Assembly (NCBI RefSeq): GCF_007860185.1
Contig: NZ_SJPY01000003.1
Span: 372,001 to 436,000, forward strand
Direction: 5' to 3'
Source: Novipirellula aureliae
GTDB lineage: Bacteria; Planctomycetota; Planctomycetia; Pirellulales; Pirellulaceae
Length of the DNA stretch: 64,000 bases
Below the pieces are notes generated by a model that saw only the letters and a list, made by a program, of their open reading frames with translations, ran no database searches and was not told where the DNA came from. Position numbers and translations under genes: made by a program. Every line of letters begins with the position of its first letter. The first letter of the stretch is position 1. Positions 54,876-62,890 of this stretch are shown one piece after another.

Positions 54876-56629
54876 TTCGCTGGAGTTTCCTCATCACTCG
54901 AACCATCATCGTCATCGCAATCGTTATGTTGTTGCGTTGGGGCTTAGGACCGGTCGCCGGGTTTGTTACCGTCAAGAGTCTCGAAACGGCCATAGGTGCT
55001 AAAGTGGACCTGGGCAGTACCGAAGTTGGTTTGTTTCCACCAAGCATTGTTTACACGGACTTGCAAGTCAGCGATCCACGCGATGGACGTGACATGCAGA
55101 ACGCATTTCGTGCCGAGTCGATGGAGTTTACCCTCGACGGCGATGCATTGCTCCATCGCCGTTGGGTTGCCCGCGAAGGCAAGATCACCGGTATTCAAAT
55201 CGGTTCGAAGCGAGAAAGTTCGGGCAAACTTGACCCGGTCGACGAGCTGCCTGCCGAAGCGTCTAGCGGCCCGTCGATGCTTAGCAAACTACTATCGGCG
55301 ACCACCGATCGATTATCCGATGAAGCGAGCAACCTGACAGAAAATCTGGAGACGGTTCGTCGTAGCCAAGAGATCCGCGATCGTTGGGATTCAGAGTACA
55401 ATTCACTCGTTGTCCGCGCTCGCAATTTAGAGAAACAGATTCGCACCGTTCGCGACGAAGCTCGCGGGATCGACAACCCTCTTCGAGATTGGCCCCAATT
55501 ACAGCGAACTCTTGAACAAGCACGCCAAGCACGAAGTGAATTGATGGCGGTGCGACAGGCGATCGACTCGCTGCCCGAACAACTGCAAAGTGATCTGGCG
55601 TCGCTCGATGAGGCCAAGAAGATCGACATGGCTAAGGTCGAGCAGTATCTGCCCGATGGATTGGAAAACTCAGATAACTTTGGGGTTGACCTACTGAAAC
55701 GGTCTGTTGGCAAACAGGTTGCCGAGATTCGTGGCTATCTTGACAGCGGACGGAAAATTGCCAACTACACCGTTGTGGCTCCTCAGTCGGATCGTATTCG
55801 CGGCGAAGATATCGACGTGGTCGGTGACCGGCGATTGCCTGACGTGTTGGTTCGTCATTGCGAGGTGTCCGGTTTTCTTCGTGCTGACGGCGATACCTAT
55901 GAACTGAAAGGCTTCGTTGAGAACATGACGCCGACGCCCCGACTCCTAAGAGAGCCTGGCAAGGTCGTGCTGCAACTCGAAGGCCCCGAGGTCGTTCGCG
56001 TCGAGTACGTGCGTGACCGTCGTCGTGGTGCCGATGTCGACATGTTGACATTGCACTGGCCACAAACCGAAGCGAAGCCAATGCGTTTGGGCAACGACGA
56101 AGACGCTGGTCTGCGAGTTTCGGGAGGCCAACGAGAACTATGGGTCCAACTTCGTTGCGAAGGCGATCAAGTACAAGGTCGATTCGTTAGCAAGCAAACA
56201 GGTTTGAATATGCAGTTGGCGGTGAATCCAAAATACGCTGACTCCGCCGCTGCCAAATCGGTTCAGGCGAGCCTTGATGCGGTTGATCGCATTGAGGTCG
56301 ACGCAAACTTTCATGGTAAGTGGGACGACTTGGCGCTCGATCTGCATTCCAATCTAGGGCAGGTCTTTCATCGGGCGACCGAAGATGCGTTTCGAAACCA
56401 ATTGGCTGAGTCACAAGCCAAACTAAAGGCCAAAGTCGATCAAGCACATTTGGAACAAACCGTTGCACTACGAGAGTGGTTGTCGACTCAGCAAAGCGAA
56501 GCTCGCTCGCTATTGGCGAGTGCCGATAAGTCGATCGAAGAGATGAGCCAAAAAGTGATGAACGAAGTTGGCGACGCCGATGTCTATCTAGGAAAACTAC
56601 GCGGTGCGTTGCAGAAAAACCTGCGATAG
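54872..56629 (+). CDS. TIGR03545-like protein
   Basis: 585 residues. One N-terminal helix (LITRTIIVIAIVMLLRWGLG) is followed by a region resembling AsmA/YhdP-type proteins (TVKSLETAIGAKVDLGSTEV, LFPPSIVYTDLQVSDP), two coiled-coil stretches (about 160-260 and 500-560) and beta-rich middle parts. It matches TIGR03545 in order and neighbour. AsmA-like proteins shape or transport envelope lipids, so an envelope-bridging role with the TIGR03546 partner is a fair inference, not shown here. Confidence 0.85.
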   Translation: MIRWSFLITRTIIVIAIVMLLRWGLGPVAGFVTVKSLETAIGAKVDLGSTEVGLFPPSIVYTDLQVSDPRDGRDMQNAFRAESMEFTLDGDALLHRRWVAREGKITGIQIGSKRESSGKLDPVDELPAEASSGPSMLSKLLSATTDRLSDEASNLTENLETVRRSQEIRDRWDSEYNSLVVRARNLEKQIRTVRDEARGIDNPLRDWPQLQRTLEQARQARSELMAVRQAIDSLPEQLQSDLASLDEAKKIDMAKVEQYLPDGLENSDNFGVDLLKRSVGKQVAEIRGYLDSGRKIANYTVVAPQSDRIRGEDIDVVGDRRLPDVLVRHCEVSGFLRADGDTYELKGFVENMTPTPRLLREPGKVVLQLEGPEVVRVEYVRDRRRGADVDMLTLHWPQTEAKPMRLGNDEDAGLRVSGGQRELWVQLRCEGDQVQGRFVSKQTGLNMQLAVNPKYADSAAAKSVQASLDAVDRIEVDANFHGKWDDLALDLHSNLGQVFHRATEDAFRNQLAESQAKLKAKVDQAHLEQTVALREWLSTQQSEARSLLASADKSIEEMSQKVMNEVGDADVYLGKLRGALQKNLR

Positions 56630-56705
56630 CACGCTCAAGCCTTAGGACGCAGGGCAGAGACACTGTTCAAAATTACACGTAGGCATTCACGACAGATGTC
56701 GCATC

Positions 56706-56731
56706 GTTACTCGACAACGTTACTCGACAAC
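56706..56731. repeat. 13-bp tandem duplication
   Basis: GTTACTCGACAAC at 56706-56718 and 56719-56731 are identical, with GTT starting a third. It is non-coding, 77 bp after the TIGR03545 stop. Confidence 0.93.
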
Positions 56732-56873
56732 GTTGCTTGAACGCAGCCCAATCGAAGGAAACCTGCAGAGGAGGTCCGCCGGTAATTGCGGGAAATGGGT
56801 TAGGGTTCAATGCTACGCTCGTCACCCGCCGCAAGCAGATTCTTCGAAACTTGTCTTGCCGGATGGCGAAGGG

Positions 56874-57266
56874 ATGTTAGAATCCATCTACGTATCGACT
56901 ACTCGTTTAGTTTCTCAGGTCAACGCCCTCGTGAATTTAACGTCGGAAGCCAGGCAGATTACTCCGCTCAAATGGATGGTGCGTGTCATCATTCTAGCGG
57001 TGTTTTCGTTGGCGGGTTTCGGTGTCACGACGGTAGCCGCTCGGACCACACTCGCTAGCGAAGTTCTTGTCGAAACAAAGGAGGTCCAGGAACGACTCCC
57101 CAGTTCCGTGGTACAGCGTGTACGAGCTTTCCAGCTGAACAAGCGTTGTCCTCCAGCATCGGCTGTTTATGATACTCAGCGTCGTGTCGAACGCACCATC
57201 GCAGGGCCGCTACCGATCGTCGGGCATCGCCTCGCCAATGGTTTTCTTGCGCCTATTCGCTGTTAG
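56874..57266 (+). CDS. Small membrane protein, unknown
   Basis: 130 residues from ATG 56874 (MLESIYVSTTRLVSQVNALV); ATG 56973 gives a 97-residue version starting at the helix. One membrane segment (MVRVIILAVFSLAGFGVTTV) is followed by a basic C-terminal region with CPPASAVYDTQRRVERT. An upstream in-frame extension to 56733 looks non-coding. No family recognised. The start is uncertain because the purine-rich GAAGGG lies directly against the ATG. Confidence 0.5.
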   Translation: MLESIYVSTTRLVSQVNALVNLTSEARQITPLKWMVRVIILAVFSLAGFGVTTVAARTTLASEVLVETKEVQERLPSSVVQRVRAFQLNKRCPPASAVYDTQRRVERTIAGPLPIVGHRLANGFLAPIRC

Positions 57267-57322
57267 GCGACACTCGGTTTTCTTTCTCTCAACCGAATTC
57301 TCTTATGGCAACTTCGCCATAA

Positions 57323-57382
57323 CCGTAGCCTAGGCTTCCTGCCTGGGGACCAGATCCTTTCCAGGCTAGAAGTCTAGGCTAC
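57323..57382. repeat. GTAG/CTAC hairpin upstream of SulP-CA gene
   Basis: GTAGCCTAGGCTTCCTGCCT plus GG at 57325-57346 pairs at about 19 of 22 positions with 57361-57382. It belongs to the same GTAG/CTAC class as the copies at 32.5, 39.5 and 47.5 kb. It lies 158 bp before the transporter start. Confidence 0.8.
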
Positions 57383-57539
57383 GTCAAAAATCAAACGACG
57401 CAAGAACTCATTCAGCGATGTTTAGCGGTGGGTTACTGCGCACCCTCGTAGCAGATCGCTCGCTACGTCCACTCGTTCACTGTTTTCAGAGAACTTGCAA
57501 CGACGACCACTCACCTTCCTTTATACCCATAGACCATCC

Positions 57540-59840
57540 ATGACTCAAAAAACTCCACTTGTTTCCCCTTCAACGATTTTTCGTGACCTCGTCGCGGGTC
57601 TCGTCGTTTTTCTTGTCGCGTTACCGCTCTGCTTAGGCATCGCACTTGCTTCTGGCGCAGATCTGTTTTCGGGTCTGATCTCAGGAGTCGTTGGCGGATT
57701 AGTCGTCGCGGTGATTAGCGGTTCGCACACCAGTGTCAGTGGCCCGGCAGCAGGCTTGACGGCGATCGTCGCGGCCCAGATCGCGGTGCTCGGTTCCTTC
57801 GAAGCATTCCTATTGTCCGTCGCCATTGCAGGACTGATTCAAATCGGATTCGGAGTCGCTCGCGGCGGTGCCCTCTCGGCATTCTTCCCATCGAGCGTCA
57901 TTAAAGGATTGCTGGTGGCAATCGGAATCATCTTGATTCTGAAACAAGTCCCGCATGTTTTCGGTCATGATGCGGACCCAGAAGGCGATATGGCATTCTT
58001 TCAACCCGACGGCGAGAATACCTTTTCAGAACTGTTGACCGTCGTTGCTGGCAATATCCACCTCGGGGCAATGGTCATTGGCTTACTGTCGGTTGCGTTC
58101 TTGGTTGTTTGGGACCGGATTGCTGTTTTGAAAAAATCACTCGTCCCCGCCCCGTTGGTAGTCGTCTTGTTGGGGGTCGGTCTCAGCATTGGATTCAGCG
58201 GTAGGGGAGAGAATTGGTCGATCGGGACGAGTCATTTGGTGCAGATTCCAGTCGCGGAGAGCCTATCGGAATTCGTGGGTTTCCTACGACTACCTGATTT
58301 TTCTCAGTTGTTGAATCCTGCCGTCTACATCGGAGCGATTACGATTGCGGTAGTTGCGTCACTAGAGACGCTCTTGAACCTCGAGGCGGTAGACAAGATC
58401 GACCCTGCTAAACGCAATTCGCCCCCTAGCCGCGAATTGATAGCACAAGGTTGCGGAAACCTCGTTTGTGGCATGATCGGTGGCCTGCCAGTCACCTCGG
58501 TCATCGTCCGCGGCAGCGTCAACGTCGGCTCGGGCGGAAAAACAAAGTTAGCAGCGATTTTTCATGGTGCATTGATTCTGCTGAGCATCGCATTGCTGCC
58601 AAGCGTTTTGAACATGATCCCCTTGTCTGCCCTTGCCGCGATCCTGCTGGTGACGGGCTTTAAGCTTGCGAGCCCTTCGATCTTCAAGCAAATGTGGAAC
58701 GGCGGCCGCCACCAGTTTCTACCGTTTATCATCACGGTCGTTGCTATCGTCATGACCGACTTGCTGATTGGCATCATGGTTGGTCTATGCATCAGTGTCC
58801 TGTTTATTTTGAGCAGTAATCTGCGCCGTCCCATTCGCAGGATCGTGGAAACGCACTTGGGAGGAGATTTGATGCACATCGAACTTGCCAACCAAGTCAG
58901 TTTCTTAAACCGAGCGGCGATTGACCGAATTCTGAACGAAGCAAAACCTGGAACTCAATTGTTGGTCGATGCGTCAGAGTCCGATTTTATCGATCCTGAC
59001 GTATTGAGCTTGATTCGTGAATTCAAGGATGACGTTGCTCCGGCAAGAGGGATTTCGGTCAGTTTGAAAGGTTTTGCCAAGCAATACAAACTGGAGGATG
59101 AAGTCCAGTTCGCGGACTATTCTAGCCGTGAGTTGCAAGATCAGATGACAGCGGATCAAGTACTCGACATCCTCCGCGCAGGCAATCAACGGTTTGTCGA
59201 CGGCAAGCGATTGAATCGTGATTTGGGCCGTCAAGTGAATGCAACCGCCGCAGGCCAAAGTCCTCTGGCAGCGGTTCTCAGTTGCATCGATTCGCGAGTG
59301 CCGGCGGAGCTGATTTTCGATGTAGGAGTAGGTGACATTTTTAGCGCTCGAGTGGCTGGAAATGTCGTCGGAACCAAGTCGCTTGGAAGCCTCGAATACG
59401 CGGTCGGTGTCGCTGGTGTGAAGCTGCTTGTCGTGCTCGGACACACGCGTTGCGGTGCAGTAACCTCGTCGGTCGAATTGATTTCGACGGGACAAAATGC
59501 AATGTCAGCCACGGGGTGTCAGCATCTACAAGCGATCGTCGACGAGATCGCACCGAGTATGCCAGAATTCCGATCGCTTTCTATCGATTCGTTAACGCCA
59601 ACGGAGGTGGAGGCGTTGGTGGATGATGTCGCTAGACGAAACGTCCAGCACACTGCCGATCAAATCCTGTCGCGGAGCGAAGTCATTCGTAGTGCGGTTG
59701 CGCAAGGGCGAGCAAAAGTGGTTGGCGCAATGTACGATGTGAGGTCGGGGAAGATCGAATTCCTTAAAAACGGTGACGACCATGAGAGTAGGATGAAAGT
59801 GTCCGGTACCAATGGCGTTGTCCATGATGGTCGCCGTTGA
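57540..59840 (+). CDS. SulP transporter fused to beta-carbonic anhydrase
   Basis: 766 residues from ATG 57540 (MTQKTPLVSPSTIFRDLVAG). Residues about 10-420 are the SulP helices (ALPLCLGIALASGADLFSGL, HTSVSGPAAGLTAIVAAQ). A STAS-like domain follows near 440-530 (LLVDASESDFIDPDVLSLIR). The last 220 residues are a beta-carbonic anhydrase with Cys in LSCIDSRVPAEL near 581 and GHTRCGAV near 630-637, supplying the Cys-His-Cys zinc set and the Asp-Arg dyad. Fusion suggests uptake of bicarbonate, or sulfate, coupled to CO2/HCO3- interconversion at the membrane. No CO2-fixation gene is nearby. Confidence 0.92.
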   Translation: MTQKTPLVSPSTIFRDLVAGLVVFLVALPLCLGIALASGADLFSGLISGVVGGLVVAVISGSHTSVSGPAAGLTAIVAAQIAVLGSFEAFLLSVAIAGLIQIGFGVARGGALSAFFPSSVIKGLLVAIGIILILKQVPHVFGHDADPEGDMAFFQPDGENTFSELLTVVAGNIHLGAMVIGLLSVAFLVVWDRIAVLKKSLVPAPLVVVLLGVGLSIGFSGRGENWSIGTSHLVQIPVAESLSEFVGFLRLPDFSQLLNPAVYIGAITIAVVASLETLLNLEAVDKIDPAKRNSPPSRELIAQGCGNLVCGMIGGLPVTSVIVRGSVNVGSGGKTKLAAIFHGALILLSIALLPSVLNMIPLSALAAILLVTGFKLASPSIFKQMWNGGRHQFLPFIITVVAIVMTDLLIGIMVGLCISVLFILSSNLRRPIRRIVETHLGGDLMHIELANQVSFLNRAAIDRILNEAKPGTQLLVDASESDFIDPDVLSLIREFKDDVAPARGISVSLKGFAKQYKLEDEVQFADYSSRELQDQMTADQVLDILRAGNQRFVDGKRLNRDLGRQVNATAAGQSPLAAVLSCIDSRVPAELIFDVGVGDIFSARVAGNVVGTKSLGSLEYAVGVAGVKLLVVLGHTRCGAVTSSVELISTGQNAMSATGCQHLQAIVDEIAPSMPEFRSLSIDSLTPTEVEALVDDVARRNVQHTADQILSRSEVIRSAVAQGRAKVVGAMYDVRSGKIEFLKNGDDHESRMKVSGTNGVVHDGRR

Positions 59841-59911
59841 AAACGTCCACTGCGCCGTATCGAATAAAGCAAGCCTTCACTTGCTCGATTCTTGATTCAC
59901 GGAAACCGATT

Positions 59912-60418
59912 CTACTGCGATGCCGCCTTAACACTTTGTTCGAAGAGGTGTTTGGCGGCTCGCCCGCTGATGGTCGTTTTGGCAATCAGTTCGGCCGCGA
60001 TCGAATCGATGGCTTGGGCATGACCTCTTTCGAAGAGTACGTGCTCAGTCTTACTAAGTAACCGTTTTTCGAGCCGTTCGAGTTGGCGAAGTGTGCTTGC
60101 GCGTGAGGCTAAAATCGAGCGAACCAGGCGTAAATCCTGAGCCGCTCCTCGGTCACAGTATTCCCCCGTGAACCTCGCCTCAGCCACCATGCCTGAGAGC
60201 AGAATCAGTGCGTCGTCTTCAAGGGCGTCTTTCGCTTTTCTCGAACGTCCCTTCTTTAGCTCGCAAATGCCTAGTCTCGATTCGCCATGAGCCGTTCGAC
60301 GAGGGGAAATCGTCACCTTTTGAATCGATCGTCCAAGAGACAACGCCATCACCGCATGCCCTGCCTCGTGATAGGCGGTCGCGACCAATTCTGCCTCCGC
60401 TGGTGATAATGACTGCAT
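59912..60418 (-). CDS. Stand-alone M41 (FtsH-type) peptidase domain
   Basis: 168 residues. HEAGHAVMAL at 17-26 is the zinc site HExxH of FtsH-family peptidases, within YHEAGHAVMALSLGR as in FtsH. A further acidic residue to complete zinc binding may lie in AAQDLRLVRSIL near 111-122, where FtsH has DL(x)R. The AAA ATPase and membrane parts of FtsH are absent, so it cannot unfold substrates by itself. It might act on small or unfolded proteins, or with an ATPase encoded elsewhere. Converges on the SulP-CA gene, 71 bp apart. Confidence 0.82.
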   Translation of the reverse strand: MQSLSPAEAELVATAYHEAGHAVMALSLGRSIQKVTISPRRTAHGESRLGICELKKGRSRKAKDALEDDALILLSGMVAEARFTGEYCDRGAAQDLRLVRSILASRASTLRQLERLEKRLLSKTEHVLFERGHAQAIDSIAAELIAKTTISGRAAKHLFEQSVKAASQ

Positions 60419-60441
60419 GAGTTCTTTCGGCCGATTTTTGT

Positions 60442-60475
60442 CAGTGAGCGTTACAGATCAGTGAGCGTTACAGAG
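60442..60475. repeat. 17-bp tandem duplication
   Basis: CAGTGAGCGTTACAGAT at 60442-60458 and CAGTGAGCGTTACAGAG at 60459-60475. It lies 24 bp upstream of the M41 gene start, so it may sit in its leader. Confidence 0.9.
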
Positions 60476-60710
60476 TCGTGCGGAAACGGTTTCTGTCAAA
60501 GGGGTGTTGGAATCTAGGTTTTCGCCGGTTTCATCGACTCACGAACTCACCCAGAGGATGCGTCCGTACACCTTCTGCACTGCAGAATCGCTATTCCCTT
60601 GATCGCTATTTTGTCGTAGCCTGAATCGTTATGGAAGTTGTTCAAGGATTTTGATCGTAAAATGGCTGTGACCGCAAACAGCGGCGATTACAAACGGCAG
60701 GGAGCCTGAG

Positions 60711-61478
60711 ATGGTAGCAAACATACTGTGTATTAAGTGGGGAAAGAAGTACGGCAGCGAGTACGTCAATCGCTTGCTGAGCGGAACTTGCCAGCATTTA
60801 TCAATACCGTTTCGCTTCGTTTGCCTTACCGATGACGCGACGGGGATCGATTCTCAAGTCGAGGTCCATCCCCTGCCGGTAACTCCGTTTGACGAAAATG
60901 CTTTCGATGCTCGCAAAGGCGGCGAAACATGGCGTAAGGTAGGGTTGTTTCAGCCCAACTTGGCAAACCTTCAAGGCGACACGCTGTTCTTGGATCTGGA
61001 TGTCGTTTTGACAGGATCGCTCGACGATTTTTTTACCTACCAACCAGAATCCTTCTGCGTCATCCATGATTGGTTGGAAAAGCGTAGGGCTTGGATGCCA
61101 GGTCGTGATGGACGAGTGGGAAACACCTCGGTTTTCCGATTCAATCCCGAAAAACACGCTCGCGTCTACCATCATTTCTGTGATCATCAGTCCGAAGTGT
61201 TAGAGGAATTTCGTATTGAACAGCAATACGTGAGTCGAACCTTGATCGATGATTTGGCGTTTTGGCCGAGTGATTGGGTTTGCAGTTTCAAACGCAGTTG
61301 CCGACCTACTTTTCCGATGAATCTGATCCGCAGTCCCTACCAACCTAGCGACATGCGTGTGTTGGCGTTTCATGGCTATCCGTTGCCCGACCAAGCAATC
61401 GCTGGCTATTCGGCGGGACCGTTCAAGTCGACTCGTCCCGCAACCTGGTTGAAAGACTATTGGACCGACGCAGCCTAG
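60711..61478 (+). CDS. GT8-like glycosyltransferase
   Basis: 255 residues, ATG 60711 with AGGGAG upstream. ILCIKWGKKYGSEYVNRLLS opens a nucleotide-sugar-binding fold, LFLDLDVVLTGSLDDFF near residues 92-108 is the DxD-type metal site with the GSLDDF follow-up of GT8-like proteins, and FAFHGYP-type text appears near the end (VLAFHGYPLP). No membrane segment. It would transfer a sugar from a nucleotide donor. The stop TAG lies at the very edge of the dispersed element copy 2. Confidence 0.75.
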   Translation: MVANILCIKWGKKYGSEYVNRLLSGTCQHLSIPFRFVCLTDDATGIDSQVEVHPLPVTPFDENAFDARKGGETWRKVGLFQPNLANLQGDTLFLDLDVVLTGSLDDFFTYQPESFCVIHDWLEKRRAWMPGRDGRVGNTSVFRFNPEKHARVYHHFCDHQSEVLEEFRIEQQYVSRTLIDDLAFWPSDWVCSFKRSCRPTFPMNLIRSPYQPSDMRVLAFHGYPLPDQAIAGYSAGPFKSTRPATWLKDYWTDAA

Positions 61479-61605
61479 TGCTTTGTCACAACGAAGAATG
61501 AAAACAAGATTCTTTCGTGGCTGTGGCTTCCAGCCGCAGCATACGAGGGCAACATGTCCCTCTCCACGATTCCGCCAAGCCTAACATCAAGCGGTGACAA
61601 AGCAC
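61478..61605 (+). mobile_element. Small dispersed element with 12-bp inverted ends, copy 2
   Basis: GTGCTTTGTCAC (61478-61489) and GTGACAAAGCAC (61594-61605) are perfect inverted ends of a 128-bp element. It begins on the last base of the glycosyltransferase stop. Inside are the 20-bp word shared with 53596-53715 (reverse strand) and a hairpin around GCTGTGGCTTCCAGCCGCAG. No coding capacity; no clear target duplication at its edges. It may also serve as a transcription end. Confidence 0.82.
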
Positions 61606-61681
61606 GACTGGTTGGTCTAAATCCAATCTTCAGTGTGTGATCGTGGACGGGGTTACAATTCCCCTTCAATGCCGCGCCGAA

Positions 61682-61719
61682 ACGACTCGAAACCTTGTCC
61701 ACGACTCGAAACCTTGTCC
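61682..61719. repeat. 19-bp tandem duplication
   Basis: ACGACTCGAAACCTTGTCC at 61682-61700 and 61701-61719 are identical, and the first nine bases start again at 61720. It lies 57 bp upstream of the GT9 gene. Confidence 0.95.
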
Positions 61720-61775
61720 ACGACTCGATGGATCCGTATCTCATAACTGTAGAATGCATACGAAGGAGTTGAGGA

Positions 61776-62843
61776 ATGCAAAATGACACGACGTCCAAGC
61801 GTGGTGGACCAAGAATCTTGATTGGTCAGCTCAGTCCGATTGGCGATGCGATTTTGACGTTACCGGTTGCATGCGCGTTGCGTTGTGAATTTCCAGATGC
61901 ATACATCGGGTGGGTCGTTGAGAAGTTGGCGGCGCCGATTGTTTGTGGACATCCAGCGATTGATGCCGTCGTTCAGCTACCGCAGAAATGGTATCGTTCT
62001 GCCGGTGCGATTCGAAATGCCACCGCAAAGCTACGTCCCCATGAATTTGAGATTGCGATCGACTGCCAGGGTGCTACAAAATCGGCTCTCGCCGGGCGGA
62101 TTTCCGGTGCGAAACAACGCATCGGGTACGCGGGAAGGTACAGTAACCCCATCGGCCGCTGGATGAACAACGTGCGAGTGGAACCCGCTTTTCGACATTT
62201 AACCGACCGCTCACTCGAACTACTCACACCACTTGGAATCCATTCGCCCGACATTCGATGGGATTTACCGATACCGGAAACGGCGGCCTTGTGGGCAAAT
62301 CGCTGGCGACGGTCGATGAAACATCCTCGCTTAGCCGTGCTCAATCCCGGAGGGACTTGGAGATCGAAATTATGGGAAGTCGATCGATTCGCATCGACCG
62401 CCAAATACCTGCGAGACCGATATCAGTACAAGAGCGTTGTCGTTTGGGGCTCTGAATCCGAAAAGGAAATGGCGCTTCGAATTGTGGCTCGCTCGGATGA
62501 TGCTTCAAGGTTGGCTCCCGACACGGATTTGTATCATCTGGCGGCCCTCATCCGTACGGCAAATTTGTATATCAGCGGTGATACTGGCCCGCTACATATG
62601 GCGGTTGCCGTCGGTACACCAGCGATCGGTTTGTACGGAGCCACCCGCCCCGGTGATAGTGGTCCGTACGGTCAGATTGCATTGCAAAGAGCCTACGAGC
62701 GAGGTTCACATCAACACCGCCGCCGCGCCGATAATTCCGCGATGCGTGCGATCGGAGTCGAGCATGTGTGCCAAGCAATTGACGAAATGGAAGCACGAGC
62801 AGCGATGGGACAACGAGCAGCGATGGGACAACGAGCAGCTTAG
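61776..62843 (+). CDS. GT9 (heptosyltransferase-like) with repeated tail
   Basis: 355 residues. GT9/GT-B features: LIGQLSPIGDAILTLPVACA near 12-31, RPHEFEIAIDCQGATKSAL near 88, NPGGTWRSKLW and the C-terminal DTGPLHMAVAVGTPAIGLYG near 267. These enzymes add heptose or similar sugars to lipopolysaccharide-like glycans from ADP-sugar donors. The last 16 residues are ARAAMGQRAAMGQRAA, produced by an 18-bp tandem duplication (62795-62830), and do not belong to the fold. Near the FkbM methyltransferase and GT8-like genes, suggesting glycan synthesis. Confidence 0.88.
   Translation: MQNDTTSKRGGPRILIGQLSPIGDAILTLPVACALRCEFPDAYIGWVVEKLAAPIVCGHPAIDAVVQLPQKWYRSAGAIRNATAKLRPHEFEIAIDCQGATKSALAGRISGAKQRIGYAGRYSNPIGRWMNNVRVEPAFRHLTDRSLELLTPLGIHSPDIRWDLPIPETAALWANRWRRSMKHPRLAVLNPGGTWRSKLWEVDRFASTAKYLRDRYQYKSVVVWGSESEKEMALRIVARSDDASRLAPDTDLYHLAALIRTANLYISGDTGPLHMAVAVGTPAIGLYGATRPGDSGPYGQIALQRAYERGSHQHRRRADNSAMRAIGVEHVCQAIDEMEARAAMGQRAAMGQRAA
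62795..62830. repeat. 18-bp tandem duplication at GT9 C-terminus
   Basis: ACGAGCAGCGATGGGACA at 62795-62812 and 62813-62830 are identical and half a unit follows up to the stop at 62841-62843. It adds RAAMGQ units in frame. Confidence 0.95.
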
Positions 62844-62890
62844 ACAACGAGACAGAATGCTGGGGAATGGCGTTGGTTTTGCCCACGCGT

